From a virus, in IMG/VR virus record IMGVR_UViG_3300037672_000490, positions 1 through 24,276 of that record: a stretch of DNA of 24,276 nucleotides, one strand, 5' to 3'. Below the pieces are notes generated by a model, which saw only the letters and a list, made by a program, of their open reading frames with translations, did not search any database and was not told where the DNA came from. A program made the position numbers and the translations under genes. Positions 7,313-14,832 of this stretch are shown here, piece after piece (the stretch's first letter is position 1; each line of letters starts with the position of its first letter).

Positions 7313-7530
7313 TGCCAAAAGACGATATTTTAAAATTAAGCGGAACAGTATCAACAGTATTACCTGGAGGAATGTTTCGAGTAACGTTAGAAAATAAACA
7401 TGAAGTGTTAGGTCATTTAAGTGGAAAGATGAGAAAGAATCATATTCGAATTTTAGAAAATGATAAAGTTGACATTGAAGTTTCACAATATGATTTAACA
7501 AAAGGAAGAATAGTATATAGGTATAAATGA
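7312..7530 (+). CDS. infA: Translation initiation factor IF-1 homologue
   Basis: The 72 residues align end to end with bacterial IF-1, a single OB-fold protein that binds the ribosomal A site during initiation. Diagnostic blocks are [17 protein letters not shown] (about 9-27), [15 protein letters not shown] (34-48), and [13 protein letters not shown] at the C-terminus, matching the bacterial KMRKNYIRIL and YDLSKGRIVFR. The length equals that of the host protein, and nothing is missing. The start overlaps the preceding stop as TAATG, placing IF-1 inside a phage operon of unknown and membrane proteins rather than in a host ribosomal cluster. It may favour translation of phage mRNA or replace host IF-1 when host gene expression falls; the role is inference, the homology is clear. 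Confidence 0.95.
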   Translation: MPKDDILKLSGTVSTVLPGGMFRVTLENKHEVLGHLSGKMRKNHIRILENDKVDIEVSQYDLTKGRIVYRYK

Positions 7531-7531
7531 T

Positions 7532-7774
7532 ATGTGGTTTTGGATTATAAAAGCAATGGCTGGAGCAATTATTGGAAATGCAACAGCAACATGGTTTCGA
7601 GATACCAAGCTAGGTGTATGGTTCTATAATAAGGTAGATTCACTATACAACTGGGCGGCAAAAAGGTATAACGTAAAACTTCTCACTGATGAGGAGAAAA
7701 GAATGGCGAAGTTTCCAGCTTTAACAAAAAAGTTAGCTGACCTTGAGAGTAGGATTTCAAAGGTAGAAAAATAA
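7532..7774 (+). CDS. Small membrane protein with coiled-coil tail
   Basis: An 80-residue protein with a hydrophobic, glycine/alanine-rich N-terminal helix (about residues 2-22, MWFWIIKAMAGAIIGNATA). An amphipathic middle follows, and then a charged C-terminal helix (about 52-80, LADLESRISKVEK) that looks like a short coiled coil. It begins two bases after the IF-1 stop. One membrane helix plus a cytoplasmic or periplasmic coil does not identify it. A holin-like, spanin-like or structural accessory role is possible given the lipase and spanin-like genes downstream. Confidence 0.68.
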   Translation: MWFWIIKAMAGAIIGNATATWFRDTKLGVWFYNKVDSLYNWAAKRYNVKLLTDEEKRMAKFPALTKKLADLESRISKVEK

Positions 7775-7806
7775 GCCATATAATAATATAATAAAAGGAG
7801 ATGAAC

Positions 7807-7965
7807 ATGAATTGGTTAACAGATAGACTTAAAGAAAAAGCGTCACATGGTGGACTAGGTTTAGTAGCAGTTGGTTTAATTATCTTATTCTTAGGTAGTT
7901 GGATTAACATTGCGGCTTATGCCGCGATTGCCTTTGGTGCATATCAATTTTTTACAAGAGGCTAA
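7807..7965 (+). CDS. Small two-helix membrane protein (52 residues)
   Basis: This short frame starts MNWLTDRLKEKASHGG and then contains two hydrophobic segments. One is at about 17-32 (GLGLVAVGLIILFLGSW) and one at about 33-48 (NIAAYAAIAFGAYQFF). It ends with a basic TRG. AAGGAG (7795-7800) lies 6 bases before the ATG at 7807; an ATG at 7801 touches the GGAG and is unlikely. The gene fits exactly between its neighbours: the next ATG is two bases after its stop. Small size, two membrane spans and the lipase/spanin neighbourhood make a holin-like role possible. It may equally be a small membrane protein of other function. Confidence 0.75.
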   Translation: MNWLTDRLKEKASHGGLGLVAVGLIILFLGSWINIAAYAAIAFGAYQFFTRG

Positions 7966-7967
7966 TA

Positions 7968-8459
7968 ATGAGATTTAGAGAACTAGTTCAGCAAATACAA
8001 GAGAGTATGAGTTTTTCAGCAGGTGCCAAAGATCCAAAAGATAATTATTGGAGATCATCTGTTGATTCGGGCGATAGATATCATCCTGATGTTTACAAAG
8101 CAGATTATCCGTATGATGCAGAGCCAAAACCAAATCCAGATTACAAACCTGAACTAGATCTCAGTCTTGCAAATACAAATATGAGACAAGTAATGGATGA
8201 ACTTGGGTATCCAACAGACTTAGAAGATGCATCACCTTTTCCAATTGATGAGTTTATAGCAAAAACTACACAATGGCTACAAAAAGCAATTGGTAAACCA
8301 TCACCAGAAGAACCAACAACAATTGATAAGTCCGGTGGCGGAGCAACAATGATTGGTGGCGGTAAACGTGAAGGCTACTATAATGATGTAATTAAAAGAA
8401 TGAATCATATTGCTAGAGTAGGTAAACAAAATGGAGCAACTCATGTCTGGGCCGCTTAA
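7968..8459 (+). CDS. Hypothetical phage protein, possibly structural
   Basis: A 163-residue protein. It opens with a basic amphipathic helix (MRFRELVQQIQESM), then a long proline- and tyrosine-rich, probably extended region (about 20-65, with YPYDAEPKPNPDYKPE). A helical segment (DEFIAKTTQWLQKAIG) and a glycine-rich stretch (GGGATMIGGGK) follow, and the C-terminus is helical. Low complexity of this sort is common in phage virion or tape-associated proteins, but there is no motif to prove it. It overlaps the lipase gene by 17 bases. It starts two bases after a small membrane protein, so all four genes from IF-1 on form one unit. Confidence 0.65.
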   Translation: MRFRELVQQIQESMSFSAGAKDPKDNYWRSSVDSGDRYHPDVYKADYPYDAEPKPNPDYKPELDLSLANTNMRQVMDELGYPTDLEDASPFPIDEFIAKTTQWLQKAIGKPSPEEPTTIDKSGGGATMIGGGKREGYYNDVIKRMNHIARVGKQNGATHVWAA

Positions 8460-9240
8460 TATTATTGTTGATAAATTTAACAAAGACACAGCAGTATTTT
8501 TTTCTAAATTAAGTAGTGCGGCATATTATACACCAAAGTCATTTACACATTTTTTACGTAAAGAAAATATAATTGATGATTATCATTATCAATTTTTAGA
8601 TAGAAACGGTTCTCAAGCATACATACTTTGGAATGATGATACTTTTATAATTGCTTTTAGAGGAACACAACCAAAAGAAATGAAAGATATATTTTCTGAT
8701 ATGAAGTTTTGGAAAAGGTCAGCATGGGAAGGTGGTAAAGTACACACTGGATTTTCAAACTATGTTGATGAAATTTGGGATGACATTAAAAGAATATTTT
8801 TTGAACATGGTACTAACTTAAAAACAAATAAAACTAAAAAAGTTTACACTACAGGACATTCATTGGGTGCGGCGGCGGCAACAGTTGCGGCTTCACGGTT
8901 AGGTACGTTTGCTAGAGGATGTTTTACTTACGGGTCACCTAGGGTTGGCAATAGAACATTTACAAAAACAATCAAATGTCCAGTGTGGAGATTTAGAAAT
9001 CAAAGAGATTTAGTTACAAGAGTACCGTGGGTAATAATGAACTATACACATGTTGGTAACTTTTGCTATATTGATCGTAATCATGATTTAAGAATTGGTG
9101 CAGTAAAGTTTTGGAGAATGTTTAAAGATGGTGTAGCAAGTATTTTTAATAAAACAGTTGGTGATGGTTTTGTAGATCACTCAATTGGCGACTACACTAA
9201 ATATATTGACAACTGTGATACAGTTCATAAAAAGGATTAA
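8443..9240 (+). CDS. Class 3 lipase-like alpha/beta hydrolase
   Basis: With the start at 8443 the protein has 265 residues. Lipase_3 hallmarks are IIAFRGTQ (the conserved AFRGT strand, oxyanion region), VHTGFSNYVDEIW, the nucleophile elbow TGHSLGAA with S140, FTYGSPRVGN after it, D189 in NQRDLVTRVP, and H246 in FVDHSIGDYTKYI. This gives a full Ser-Asp-His triad. The family hydrolyses acylglycerols or phospholipids. No signal peptide is visible. An ATG at 8431 is in frame, but GGAG (8433-8436) lies 6 bases before the ATG at 8443, which favours the shorter form. The spanin-like genes follow directly. It may remodel host membrane lipids for lysis, feed lipid catabolism, or be carried in the virion. 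Substrate is unknown. Confidence 0.87.
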   Translation: MSGPLNIIVDKFNKDTAVFFSKLSSAAYYTPKSFTHFLRKENIIDDYHYQFLDRNGSQAYILWNDDTFIIAFRGTQPKEMKDIFSDMKFWKRSAWEGGKVHTGFSNYVDEIWDDIKRIFFEHGTNLKTNKTKKVYTTGHSLGAAAATVAASRLGTFARGCFTYGSPRVGNRTFTKTIKCPVWRFRNQRDLVTRVPWVIMNYTHVGNFCYIDRNHDLRIGAVKFWRMFKDGVASIFNKTVGDGFVDHSIGDYTKYIDNCDTVHKKD

Positions 9241-9242
9241 AC

Positions 9243-9716
9243 ATGTTTGGCTACATTAAAGTTATTTTTACAGTACTAATTATTTCAGCTATAGCAGGGG
9301 CCGGCATGTATGTAATGAAATTACGTAGTGATAATGCTATATTAAAAGCAAATCAAATTGAATTAGAACGTAGTGTAGAATCACAAAAAGAATTATTACA
9401 AAAACAAAAAGAAGATTTTAAAGATATACTAGAATCAAATAAACAATTAAACAAGTTAATTAGCACACTTAAAAAAGACTTAGATGAATTAGACAAAAGA
9501 TTCAACAAAGGCAAAAGAGACGTGGGCAAACTTGCAATTGAAAAAACAGCACCAGTTGAAAGAATATTCAATAAAGGATCTGACAATGCTATAAGATGTA
9601 TAGAATTGGCGTCAGGTGCACCACACACTGAACAGGAGTTGAAGGCAACTAAAAAGTCGGAAATTAATCCAGAATGTCCGGCACTAGCAAATCCTTCTTA
9701 TGTACCATATGAATAA
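9243..9716 (+). CDS. Inner-membrane coiled-coil protein, candidate i-spanin (Rz-like)
   Basis: A 157-residue protein with an N-terminal transmembrane helix (about 5-24, IKVIFTVLIISAIAGAGMYV). A long charged heptad-like region follows (about 28-92, rich in Gln, Glu, Lys, Leu), and then a short C-terminal domain with two cysteines (C118 and C144) and a proline-rich end. This layout of an N-in membrane anchor plus periplasmic coiled coil is that of Rz-type inner-membrane spanins, which fuse inner and outer membranes at lysis. The next gene overlaps its end and encodes a protein with a lipobox, as expected for the partner. It starts two bases after the lipase stop with AAGGA upstream. Spanin assignment rests on architecture, since spanins share little sequence. 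Confidence 0.6.
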   Translation: MFGYIKVIFTVLIISAIAGAGMYVMKLRSDNAILKANQIELERSVESQKELLQKQKEDFKDILESNKQLNKLISTLKKDLDELDKRFNKGKRDVGKLAIEKTAPVERIFNKGSDNAIRCIELASGAPHTEQELKATKKSEINPECPALANPSYVPYE

Positions 9717-10179
9717 ACTTATTGATTTACACAAAAGACAAATAGAATGGTTTAAAAATAAATTTAACATGTCTGACTATGGCGTGATGTGGGTAGCCTA
9801 TCTTAAAGGTGCGTTTCTCGTATTAATAATTTGTGCATTAACTGGTTGTTCAATTGGCGGAGAAAAGAAAATAAAAATATTCCAAGTTGAAGAACCAAGA
9901 CAACAGTTAGATTATCCATTGCCAACACCATTAGAACTTGAACAAATACAATGGATTATTATTCACAGTGAAAATGCAGATGAAGTGTTTGCTAAAATGA
10001 AAGAGCAAGGATTAGATCCTGTATTGTTTGGTTTATCAGATAAGGATTACGAACTTTTGGCCAAAAACTTCGCACAGATTAGAGCAAAACTTCAAGAAAC
10101 AAATACACTGTTAGAAGAATATAAAAAGTATTACGAAGAATATGAATCAACTGAAGAAGTTGATAATAAGTCTAAATAA
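9700..10179 (+). CDS. Putative lipoprotein, candidate o-spanin (Rz1-like)
   Basis: Up to 159 residues, with a hydrophobic segment ending in a lipobox-like LTGC (C50 counted from 9700): WVAYLKGAFLVLIICALTGC. After it come a proline-containing extended region (VEEPRQQLDYPLPTP) and a helical, charged C-terminus. If C50 is lipidated, the mature protein would be anchored in the outer membrane, as for Rz1-type spanins. The annotated start gives an unusually long n-region. ATGs at 9709, 9769 and 9787 are alternatives, and 9787 gives the most typical lipoprotein signal. It overlaps the preceding coiled-coil gene by 17 bases (or 8 with the 9709 start), matching nested or overlapping spanin gene pairs. 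A transmembrane protein without lipidation remains possible. Confidence 0.6.
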   Translation: MYHMNKLIDLHKRQIEWFKNKFNMSDYGVMWVAYLKGAFLVLIICALTGCSIGGEKKIKIFQVEEPRQQLDYPLPTPLELEQIQWIIIHSENADEVFAKMKEQGLDPVLFGLSDKDYELLAKNFAQIRAKLQETNTLLEEYKKYYEEYESTEEVDNKSK

Positions 10180-10182
10180 TAC

Positions 10183-10210
10183 TTGACTTTATACTAATCT
10201 ATTGTATACT
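10183..10210 (+). promoter_or_regulatory. Sigma-70-type promoter, predicted leaderless start
   Basis: TTGACT (10183-10188) is followed after 16 bases by TATACT (10205-10210), with TG immediately before it. Seven bases past the -10 lies 10217, which is exactly the A of the dnaJ start codon. The mRNA would therefore begin with AUG. The heptamer CTAAATA lies just upstream of the -35 (10172-10178). Confidence 0.7.
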
Positions 10211-10216
10211 TAAACA

Positions 10217-11101
10217 ATGAGTCAGGATCATTACAAAACACTAGGTGTATCAGAACAAGCATCTCAAGATGAAATCAAAAGAGCCTACAAAAAGTTGGCT
10301 AAACAATATCATCCTGACATAAATGGTGGCGACGATACTAACTTTAAAAAAATTAACGAAGCAAATAATACTTTGAGTGATCAAAAACAACGTCAACAAT
10401 ATGACATGGAAAGACGATTTGGTGCCCAAGGAGGTCCTGGTTCTTTTAATTTTGGTGGTGGCGGATTTGATGATATTATTATTGATATGGAAGGACCTGG
10501 TGGGTTTCAATCTATGTTTAATCAATTCTTTGGTAGCAATCCAAAACAATCATATAGGCAAAGTCAAAGACAAAATAAGCCATTACGTAATCAAGACATT
10601 AGGATTAGTTTAACAGTATCATTAGAAGATGTTTATCATGGTAATACAAAAGAAGTAGTAGTAAAAACACCAGACGGAACAAACCAAAATGTTAAAATAG
10701 AAATACCAAAATCTTGTGATACAGGAACACAAATTAAATTTAGTGGTCTTGGTTCTAAACAATATAGTGATCTACGTCCTGGCAATTTATATGTTGTATT
10801 GAGTATTGCAGGTCATAAAAACTTTACAAAAAAAGAAAATAATTTATATACTAATTTAGATATTGATATATTTGATGCATTGTTAGGAACAAAAGTAGAT
10901 GTGCAACATTTCAACACAGTCATATCAGTTATTGTTCCACCATTAACACAACCAGAAGATGTGATTAGAGTTAAAGGTAAAGGAATGGTATTAACTAGTG
11001 GTACAGCAGGAAACTTATATATAAAGCTAAATTATAAAATACCTAAAACATTAACAGATGAACAAAAAGAATTACTTAAAAAAATTAAAGGAGAAAATTA
11101 A
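10217..11101 (+). CDS. DnaJ/CbpA-type co-chaperone
   Basis: A 294-residue Hsp40. The N-terminal J domain (about 1-70) has YKTLGVSEQAS, KRAYKKLAKQYHPD with the HPD triad at 32-34, and FKKINEANNTLSD. A Gly/Phe-rich linker (about 75-110) comes next, followed by the peptide-binding C-terminal domains (about 120-285, with QDIRISLTVSLEDVYHG and VKGKGM). There is no CXXCXGXG zinc finger, so it is of CbpA (type B) build. It would stimulate host DnaK. It is the first gene after a promoter and ends in a TAATG junction with peptide deformylase, followed by a ClpA-like unfoldase. The start ATG coincides with predicted +1, and no ribosome binding site is present. Confidence 0.93.
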   Translation: MSQDHYKTLGVSEQASQDEIKRAYKKLAKQYHPDINGGDDTNFKKINEANNTLSDQKQRQQYDMERRFGAQGGPGSFNFGGGGFDDIIIDMEGPGGFQSMFNQFFGSNPKQSYRQSQRQNKPLRNQDIRISLTVSLEDVYHGNTKEVVVKTPDGTNQNVKIEIPKSCDTGTQIKFSGLGSKQYSDLRPGNLYVVLSIAGHKNFTKKENNLYTNLDIDIFDALLGTKVDVQHFNTVISVIVPPLTQPEDVIRVKGKGMVLTSGTAGNLYIKLNYKIPKTLTDEQKELLKKIKGEN

Positions 11102-11589
11102 TGGATCTCGTTTATGCACCAGCAGATATATTAAAGAAACCTACAATAAGTGTTGACGAAGACATGGATAATGTAGTAAAATTAGCAGAGCAAATGCATA
11201 CAATTATGTCAAATAATAATGGGGTAGGACTAGCGGCACCACAAGTTGGTTTAGATAAAAGTTTTTTCATCATGGGAGATAAAACACGTTATAAACTAAT
11301 AGCTAACCCTAAGATTGTTGAAACAGGTAGTGAGCAAGGTTTAATTACAGAAGGATGTTTAAGTTTTCCAGGATTATTTTTAAAAGTTCTACGTCCACTT
11401 AATGTTGTTGTAGAATATGTAAATACTAATGGAGAGAAAGTTAATGAAAAACTCGACGGAATGATGAGTAGAGTCTTTCAACATGAAACTGATCACTTAA
11501 ATGGAGTAACATTTGATACGTTGGTTTCTAAACTTAAACTTGGCATGGCAATGAAAAAACGAAATAAAAGGTTAAAACAAAATGGCTGA
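11101..11589 (+). CDS. def: Peptide deformylase
   Basis: This 162-residue enzyme removes the formyl group from the N-terminal Met of new proteins. All three family motifs are present: GVGLAAPQ (41-48), EGCLSFP (84-90) with metal ligand C86, and QHETDHLNG (127-135) with ligands H128 and H132 and catalytic E129. Length is close to bacterial deformylases (about 170), with a short basic C-terminal helix (KKRNKRLKQ). Marine phages such as cyanophages also carry deformylases. The gene is coupled to dnaJ by TAATG and overlaps the ClpA-like gene by 8 bases, so the three proteins are made together. Confidence 0.95.
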   Translation: MDLVYAPADILKKPTISVDEDMDNVVKLAEQMHTIMSNNNGVGLAAPQVGLDKSFFIMGDKTRYKLIANPKIVETGSEQGLITEGCLSFPGLFLKVLRPLNVVVEYVNTNGEKVNEKLDGMMSRVFQHETDHLNGVTFDTLVSKLKLGMAMKKRNKRLKQNG

Positions 11590-13810
11590 AGAATACGATC
11601 CGATAGAATCCGTACTAGATAAAGCAATGGAGTATGCCTCGGAACGTAACCACGAATATGTGGTGCTCGAGCATCTTTTGTTAGCATTATCCGATGAAAA
11701 AGAAATACAGTCTTTAATTGTAGATGTTAAAGGCGATATTGAACAAGTTATGGTTGACTGTTCAGAATATCTTGATACTAGATTAAAAGATATTGTTGTA
11801 GAATCATCAGATGCACCACGCAAAACATCTGCTTTAGAAAGAGTGTTTAATAGAGCAGTGACCCAAGTTATATTCTCTGGAAGAAAAAAGTTAACTATTA
11901 AAGACATCTTCGTAAGTTTATTAAGTGAAAAGAATAGTCATGCGTTATACTTTTTAAAGAAAAACAATATTACAAGACAAGCAATCATCGAACAATTAAC
12001 AAAAGAAAGATACGGTGAAGACGTTGGTTTACAAGAAAGACAACAGGGCGGTGAGCCAGGTGGTGGAATTAGATTTGAAGATTACTGTACTGACTTAAAC
12101 AAAGAAGCTAAAGATGGAAAAATTGATTCACTAATTGGTAGAGAACCAGAACTAGATGACATTGTGCATATTCTTGCAAGACGTAAAAAGAATAATTGTA
12201 TTGTTGTTGGTGAACCTGGTGTTGGTAAAACAGCAATTGCAGAAGGTATCGCAAAAAAAATTGTAGATAAACAAGTTCCTGATGCAATTAAAGATAAAAT
12301 AGTTTACTCATTAGACGTTGCTTCATTAGTGGCAGGCACAAAATTTAGAGGTGACTTTGAAGAACGTGCAAAAGTAGTATTAGATAAATTACAAAAACAA
12401 AAAGATGTAATACTATTCATTGACGAAGTACATATGATAATGGGTGCAGGTAGTGCCGGACAATCAAACATGGATTTTGGTACATTATTAAAACCAATAC
12501 TTGCAAAAGGTAAACTATTGTGTATTGGTACAACAACAATTGAAGAATACAGAGAAAACTTTGAAAAAGATCGTGCATTAATGAGACGTTTCCAAAGATT
12601 AGACTTAGGTGAACCAAGTAAAACAGATGCAAAATTAATTTTAAATGGTATTCTTACATACTATGAAAAGTTTCATCAAGCAAAATATGATGATGGATGT
12701 GTTGATTTAGCAGTTGATCTTGCAGATAGATTTATACACAATAAATTTTTACCAGATAAAGCAATTGACGTTATTGATGCCGCAGGTGCAAAAGCAAAAT
12801 TGGCACAGGCACCATCAGTTACAAAGCATATGATACAACAACAAGTAAGCAAAATTTCAAACGTTCCTATGGATGTTATTGATGAAAAACAAACTGATAA
12901 CTATGCTGGTTTAGAAGGTAAAGTTAAAACAAAAGTATATGGACAAAATGAAGCAATTGAAAAAATAGTTGATTCTATTATGATTGCAAAAGCAGGGTTA
13001 AGACCATTTAATAAACCAATTGGATCATACTTGTTTGTAGGTCCAACAGGTGTTGGTAAAACAGAAGTTTGTAGACAACTAGCAGACTCATTAGGAATTA
13101 AACTATTAAAATATGATATGTCAGAATATCAAGAAAGACATTCAGTATCAAAATTAATTGGTGCTCCTCCAGGTTATGTAGGATATGCAGAAGGATCAAT
13201 TGGCTCAGGACAGCTAATTAATGACGTTGAAGATAATCCAAACTGTGTACTACTACTTGATGAGGTTGAAAAATCAGCACCAGAAGTATTACAAGTATTG
13301 TTACAAGTAATGGATGACGGTAAACTAACATCATCGACAGGTAAAACGGTGATGTTTAACAAAGTCATTTTGTGTTTAACTTCTAACTTAGGTGCTCAAG
13401 CAAGTGAAAAACCACCAATGGGTATTGGTCGTCCTGATTCAGTTAATGCAACTGATGATTACGTAAAAGACTTCTTTGCACCTGAGTTTAGAAACAGACT
13501 TGATGCAACAATACAATTTAACAAGTTATCAAAAGATAATATTTTAAAAATTGTTAATAAAGTTAAAGATGAAACAAACGAAATGTTAAAAGACAAAAAA
13601 GTTATTGTAGTGCTTGATGACACAGCGTCACGATGGATTGCTGATAAAGGTTTTGATCCGTCAATGGGTGCAAGACCAATGCAAAGAATATTTGATCAAA
13701 ATGTCAAACGTCCATTATCAAAAGAAATACTATTTGGTAAGTTAATTAATGGTGGTACAGTAATTGTTAAAGCAGTCAACGATAAACTAGAACTTGAATA
13801 CAAACAATAA
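11582..13810 (+). CDS. clpA: ClpA-like AAA+ unfoldase
   Basis: With 742 residues this is a complete two-ring Hsp100 protein close in length to E. coli ClpA (758). It has a Clp N domain (about 1-140) and a first AAA+ domain with Walker A GEPGVGKT (210-217), Walker B LFIDE (278-282) and the pore segment KFRGDFEER. The second has Walker A GPTGVGKT (487-494), pore loop GYVG (531-534), Walker B LLLDEVEK (557-564) and FRNRLD (636-641). There is no long ClpB-type middle domain. The ClpP-docking loop position reads PMGIGRPDS (612-620), possibly a variant of the IGF/IGL tripeptide. It should unfold proteins for host ClpP or act alone; no clpP lies in this window. It shares an operon with deformylase and DnaJ. 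A TAATG junction leads to the next gene. Confidence 0.94.
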   Translation: MAEEYDPIESVLDKAMEYASERNHEYVVLEHLLLALSDEKEIQSLIVDVKGDIEQVMVDCSEYLDTRLKDIVVESSDAPRKTSALERVFNRAVTQVIFSGRKKLTIKDIFVSLLSEKNSHALYFLKKNNITRQAIIEQLTKERYGEDVGLQERQQGGEPGGGIRFEDYCTDLNKEAKDGKIDSLIGREPELDDIVHILARRKKNNCIVVGEPGVGKTAIAEGIAKKIVDKQVPDAIKDKIVYSLDVASLVAGTKFRGDFEERAKVVLDKLQKQKDVILFIDEVHMIMGAGSAGQSNMDFGTLLKPILAKGKLLCIGTTTIEEYRENFEKDRALMRRFQRLDLGEPSKTDAKLILNGILTYYEKFHQAKYDDGCVDLAVDLADRFIHNKFLPDKAIDVIDAAGAKAKLAQAPSVTKHMIQQQVSKISNVPMDVIDEKQTDNYAGLEGKVKTKVYGQNEAIEKIVDSIMIAKAGLRPFNKPIGSYLFVGPTGVGKTEVCRQLADSLGIKLLKYDMSEYQERHSVSKLIGAPPGYVGYAEGSIGSGQLINDVEDNPNCVLLLDEVEKSAPEVLQVLLQVMDDGKLTSSTGKTVMFNKVILCLTSNLGAQASEKPPMGIGRPDSVNATDDYVKDFFAPEFRNRLDATIQFNKLSKDNILKIVNKVKDETNEMLKDKKVIVVLDDTASRWIADKGFDPSMGARPMQRIFDQNVKRPLSKEILFGKLINGGTVIVKAVNDKLELEYKQ

Positions 13811-14421
13811 TGCAATTTGAAACAACAACAAAATTATTTTATAGTAAATTTCCTTACAAAGCAGTATTAGTAAGTGAAGGATTTGATCTGGACTTTTATT
13901 ATGAAGATATGCGAAAAATGATTGAGTGGTTAAAAACACAAAACAAAGAAAATTATCAAATGCGTCATGCAAGAACAATACAAATGTTTTTTAAAAAACG
14001 TAAAGATTTAGAATATATTATTAATAATCATGGTAAATGGGTAAAAGAAGTATACGAGCCTTATAATAAAAAACATTATGAATATTTAATGGACAACAAA
14101 GATTGTATTACAAGAAACAGATTGTTTTGGAATAGGTATTCGTATAAAATGACATTTGGTGCACATACTAACATGGAAAAATCAATTGATTGGTTTCTTA
14201 ATTTTTTTACAGAAAAAGATCCATCACGATATAGATTTGGATCGTCATTAAATTCTCTACTAAAAGAAAAAGAAAGATGGAGAACTTATTGGTGTAATCC
14301 TGTATTATATTTAACTGACCACGATGATGTAATGTTATGTAAACTTGCACTAAATCATCATATAATAAAAATTGAATCAGCAGTTACGTTAGATCAATTT
14401 AAGGAGATAGTAAATGAGTAA
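13810..14421 (+). CDS. Conserved hypothetical phage protein
   Basis: A 203-residue soluble protein, basic and very rich in aromatic residues, with no membrane segment. Stretches such as GFDLDFYYEDMRKMIEWL, FFKKRKDLEYIIN and NRLFWNRYSYKMTFG suggest an alpha/beta fold with exposed aromatic helices. The end reads KLALNHHIIKIESAVT. I do not recognise the family. It is directly coupled to the ClpA-like gene by a TAATG junction, so an adaptor or partner of that unfoldase is conceivable. The sequence gives no resemblance to ClpS or SspB that I can see. An AAGGAG near its 3' end serves the next small gene. Confidence 0.7.
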   Translation: MQFETTTKLFYSKFPYKAVLVSEGFDLDFYYEDMRKMIEWLKTQNKENYQMRHARTIQMFFKKRKDLEYIINNHGKWVKEVYEPYNKKHYEYLMDNKDCITRNRLFWNRYSYKMTFGAHTNMEKSIDWFLNFFTEKDPSRYRFGSSLNSLLKEKERWRTYWCNPVLYLTDHDDVMLCKLALNHHIIKIESAVTLDQFKEIVNE

Positions 14422-14551
14422 TTTTGTTATTTGGCATTTATTCGCTATTTGTACTGTAATAGCAGTGTCATTTTTAATTGGATACAGTACAGCAAAACAA
14501 CAAGAAAAAAGAAAGAGAAAAATATGGATAAAGCACTCGGACGAGAGTTAA
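14414..14551 (+). CDS. Small single-span membrane protein (45 residues)
   Basis: AAGGAG (14401-14406) stands 7 bases before an ATG that opens a 45-codon frame. The product has one hydrophobic helix (about 4-24, FVIWHLFAICTVIAVSFLIG), then a strongly basic tail (QQEKRKRKIWIK). Positive charges after the helix suggest N-out/C-in topology. It overlaps the end of the previous gene by 8 bases and the start of the next (14524) by 28. The near-ideal ribosome binding site and coherent membrane design support translation. A role in membrane or lysis control is possible but unproven. Confidence 0.68.
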   Translation: MSNFVIWHLFAICTVIAVSFLIGYSTAKQQEKRKRKIWIKHSDES

Positions 14552-14832
14552 TTACTCGAAATATAATTAAAGCAGACACAGAAATAAGTGCTTGGTACTC
14601 AGCAGTTGCTTTTGGTGGAAGCGGTACAGTAGATAAAACTGGTGACTTCACAATACATAGTATTGATAATAATAATGGTAGCACAACATTTCATTCAAGA
14701 TCAAATGTAGATGGAAAATGGGAAGATGTTACTTTTGATAAAGTAATTTCTATAGATGGAATGGAACCATTAAAGTTAGCTGAAGCATATGGTATAAGAA
14801 AGAAAACTAAAAAGGTTAAAAAGAAAAAATAG
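14524..14832 (+). CDS. Hypothetical protein with lysine-rich tail
   Basis: From the ATG at 14524 the product has 102 residues. A short helix (MDKALGRELITRNIIKADTE) leads into a beta-rich middle (WYSAVAFGGSG, GDFTIHSIDNNNGSTTFHSR) and a helix with PLKLAEAYGIRKK. A strongly basic tail follows (KKTKKVKKKK). The frame is open further upstream to a TTG at 14431, but that extension is shadowed by the small membrane gene and reads as non-protein-like sequence, so I reject it. The tail suggests nucleic-acid contact. I know no family. Confidence 0.62.
   Translation: MDKALGRELITRNIIKADTEISAWYSAVAFGGSGTVDKTGDFTIHSIDNNNGSTTFHSRSNVDGKWEDVTFDKVISIDGMEPLKLAEAYGIRKKTKKVKKKK

Noticed and set aside
7521-7531. 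TATAAATG near the IF-1 stop as a late promoter
   Set aside because: The last base departs from the T4 late consensus and predicted +1 would lie past the next ATG.
7909-7928. Stem-loop with GCGGC/GCCGC arms and a TTAT loop
   Set aside because: It lies inside a coding sequence rich in Ala codons and has no U-tract, so it is not a terminator.
8865-8895. GC-rich patch in the lipase gene
   Set aside because: It is a run of Ala codons in the nucleophile helix, not a foreign insert.
14431-14523. N-terminal extension of the lysine-rich-tail gene from a TTG
   Set aside because: The DNA there is better explained by a small membrane gene in another frame with a strong ribosome binding site.
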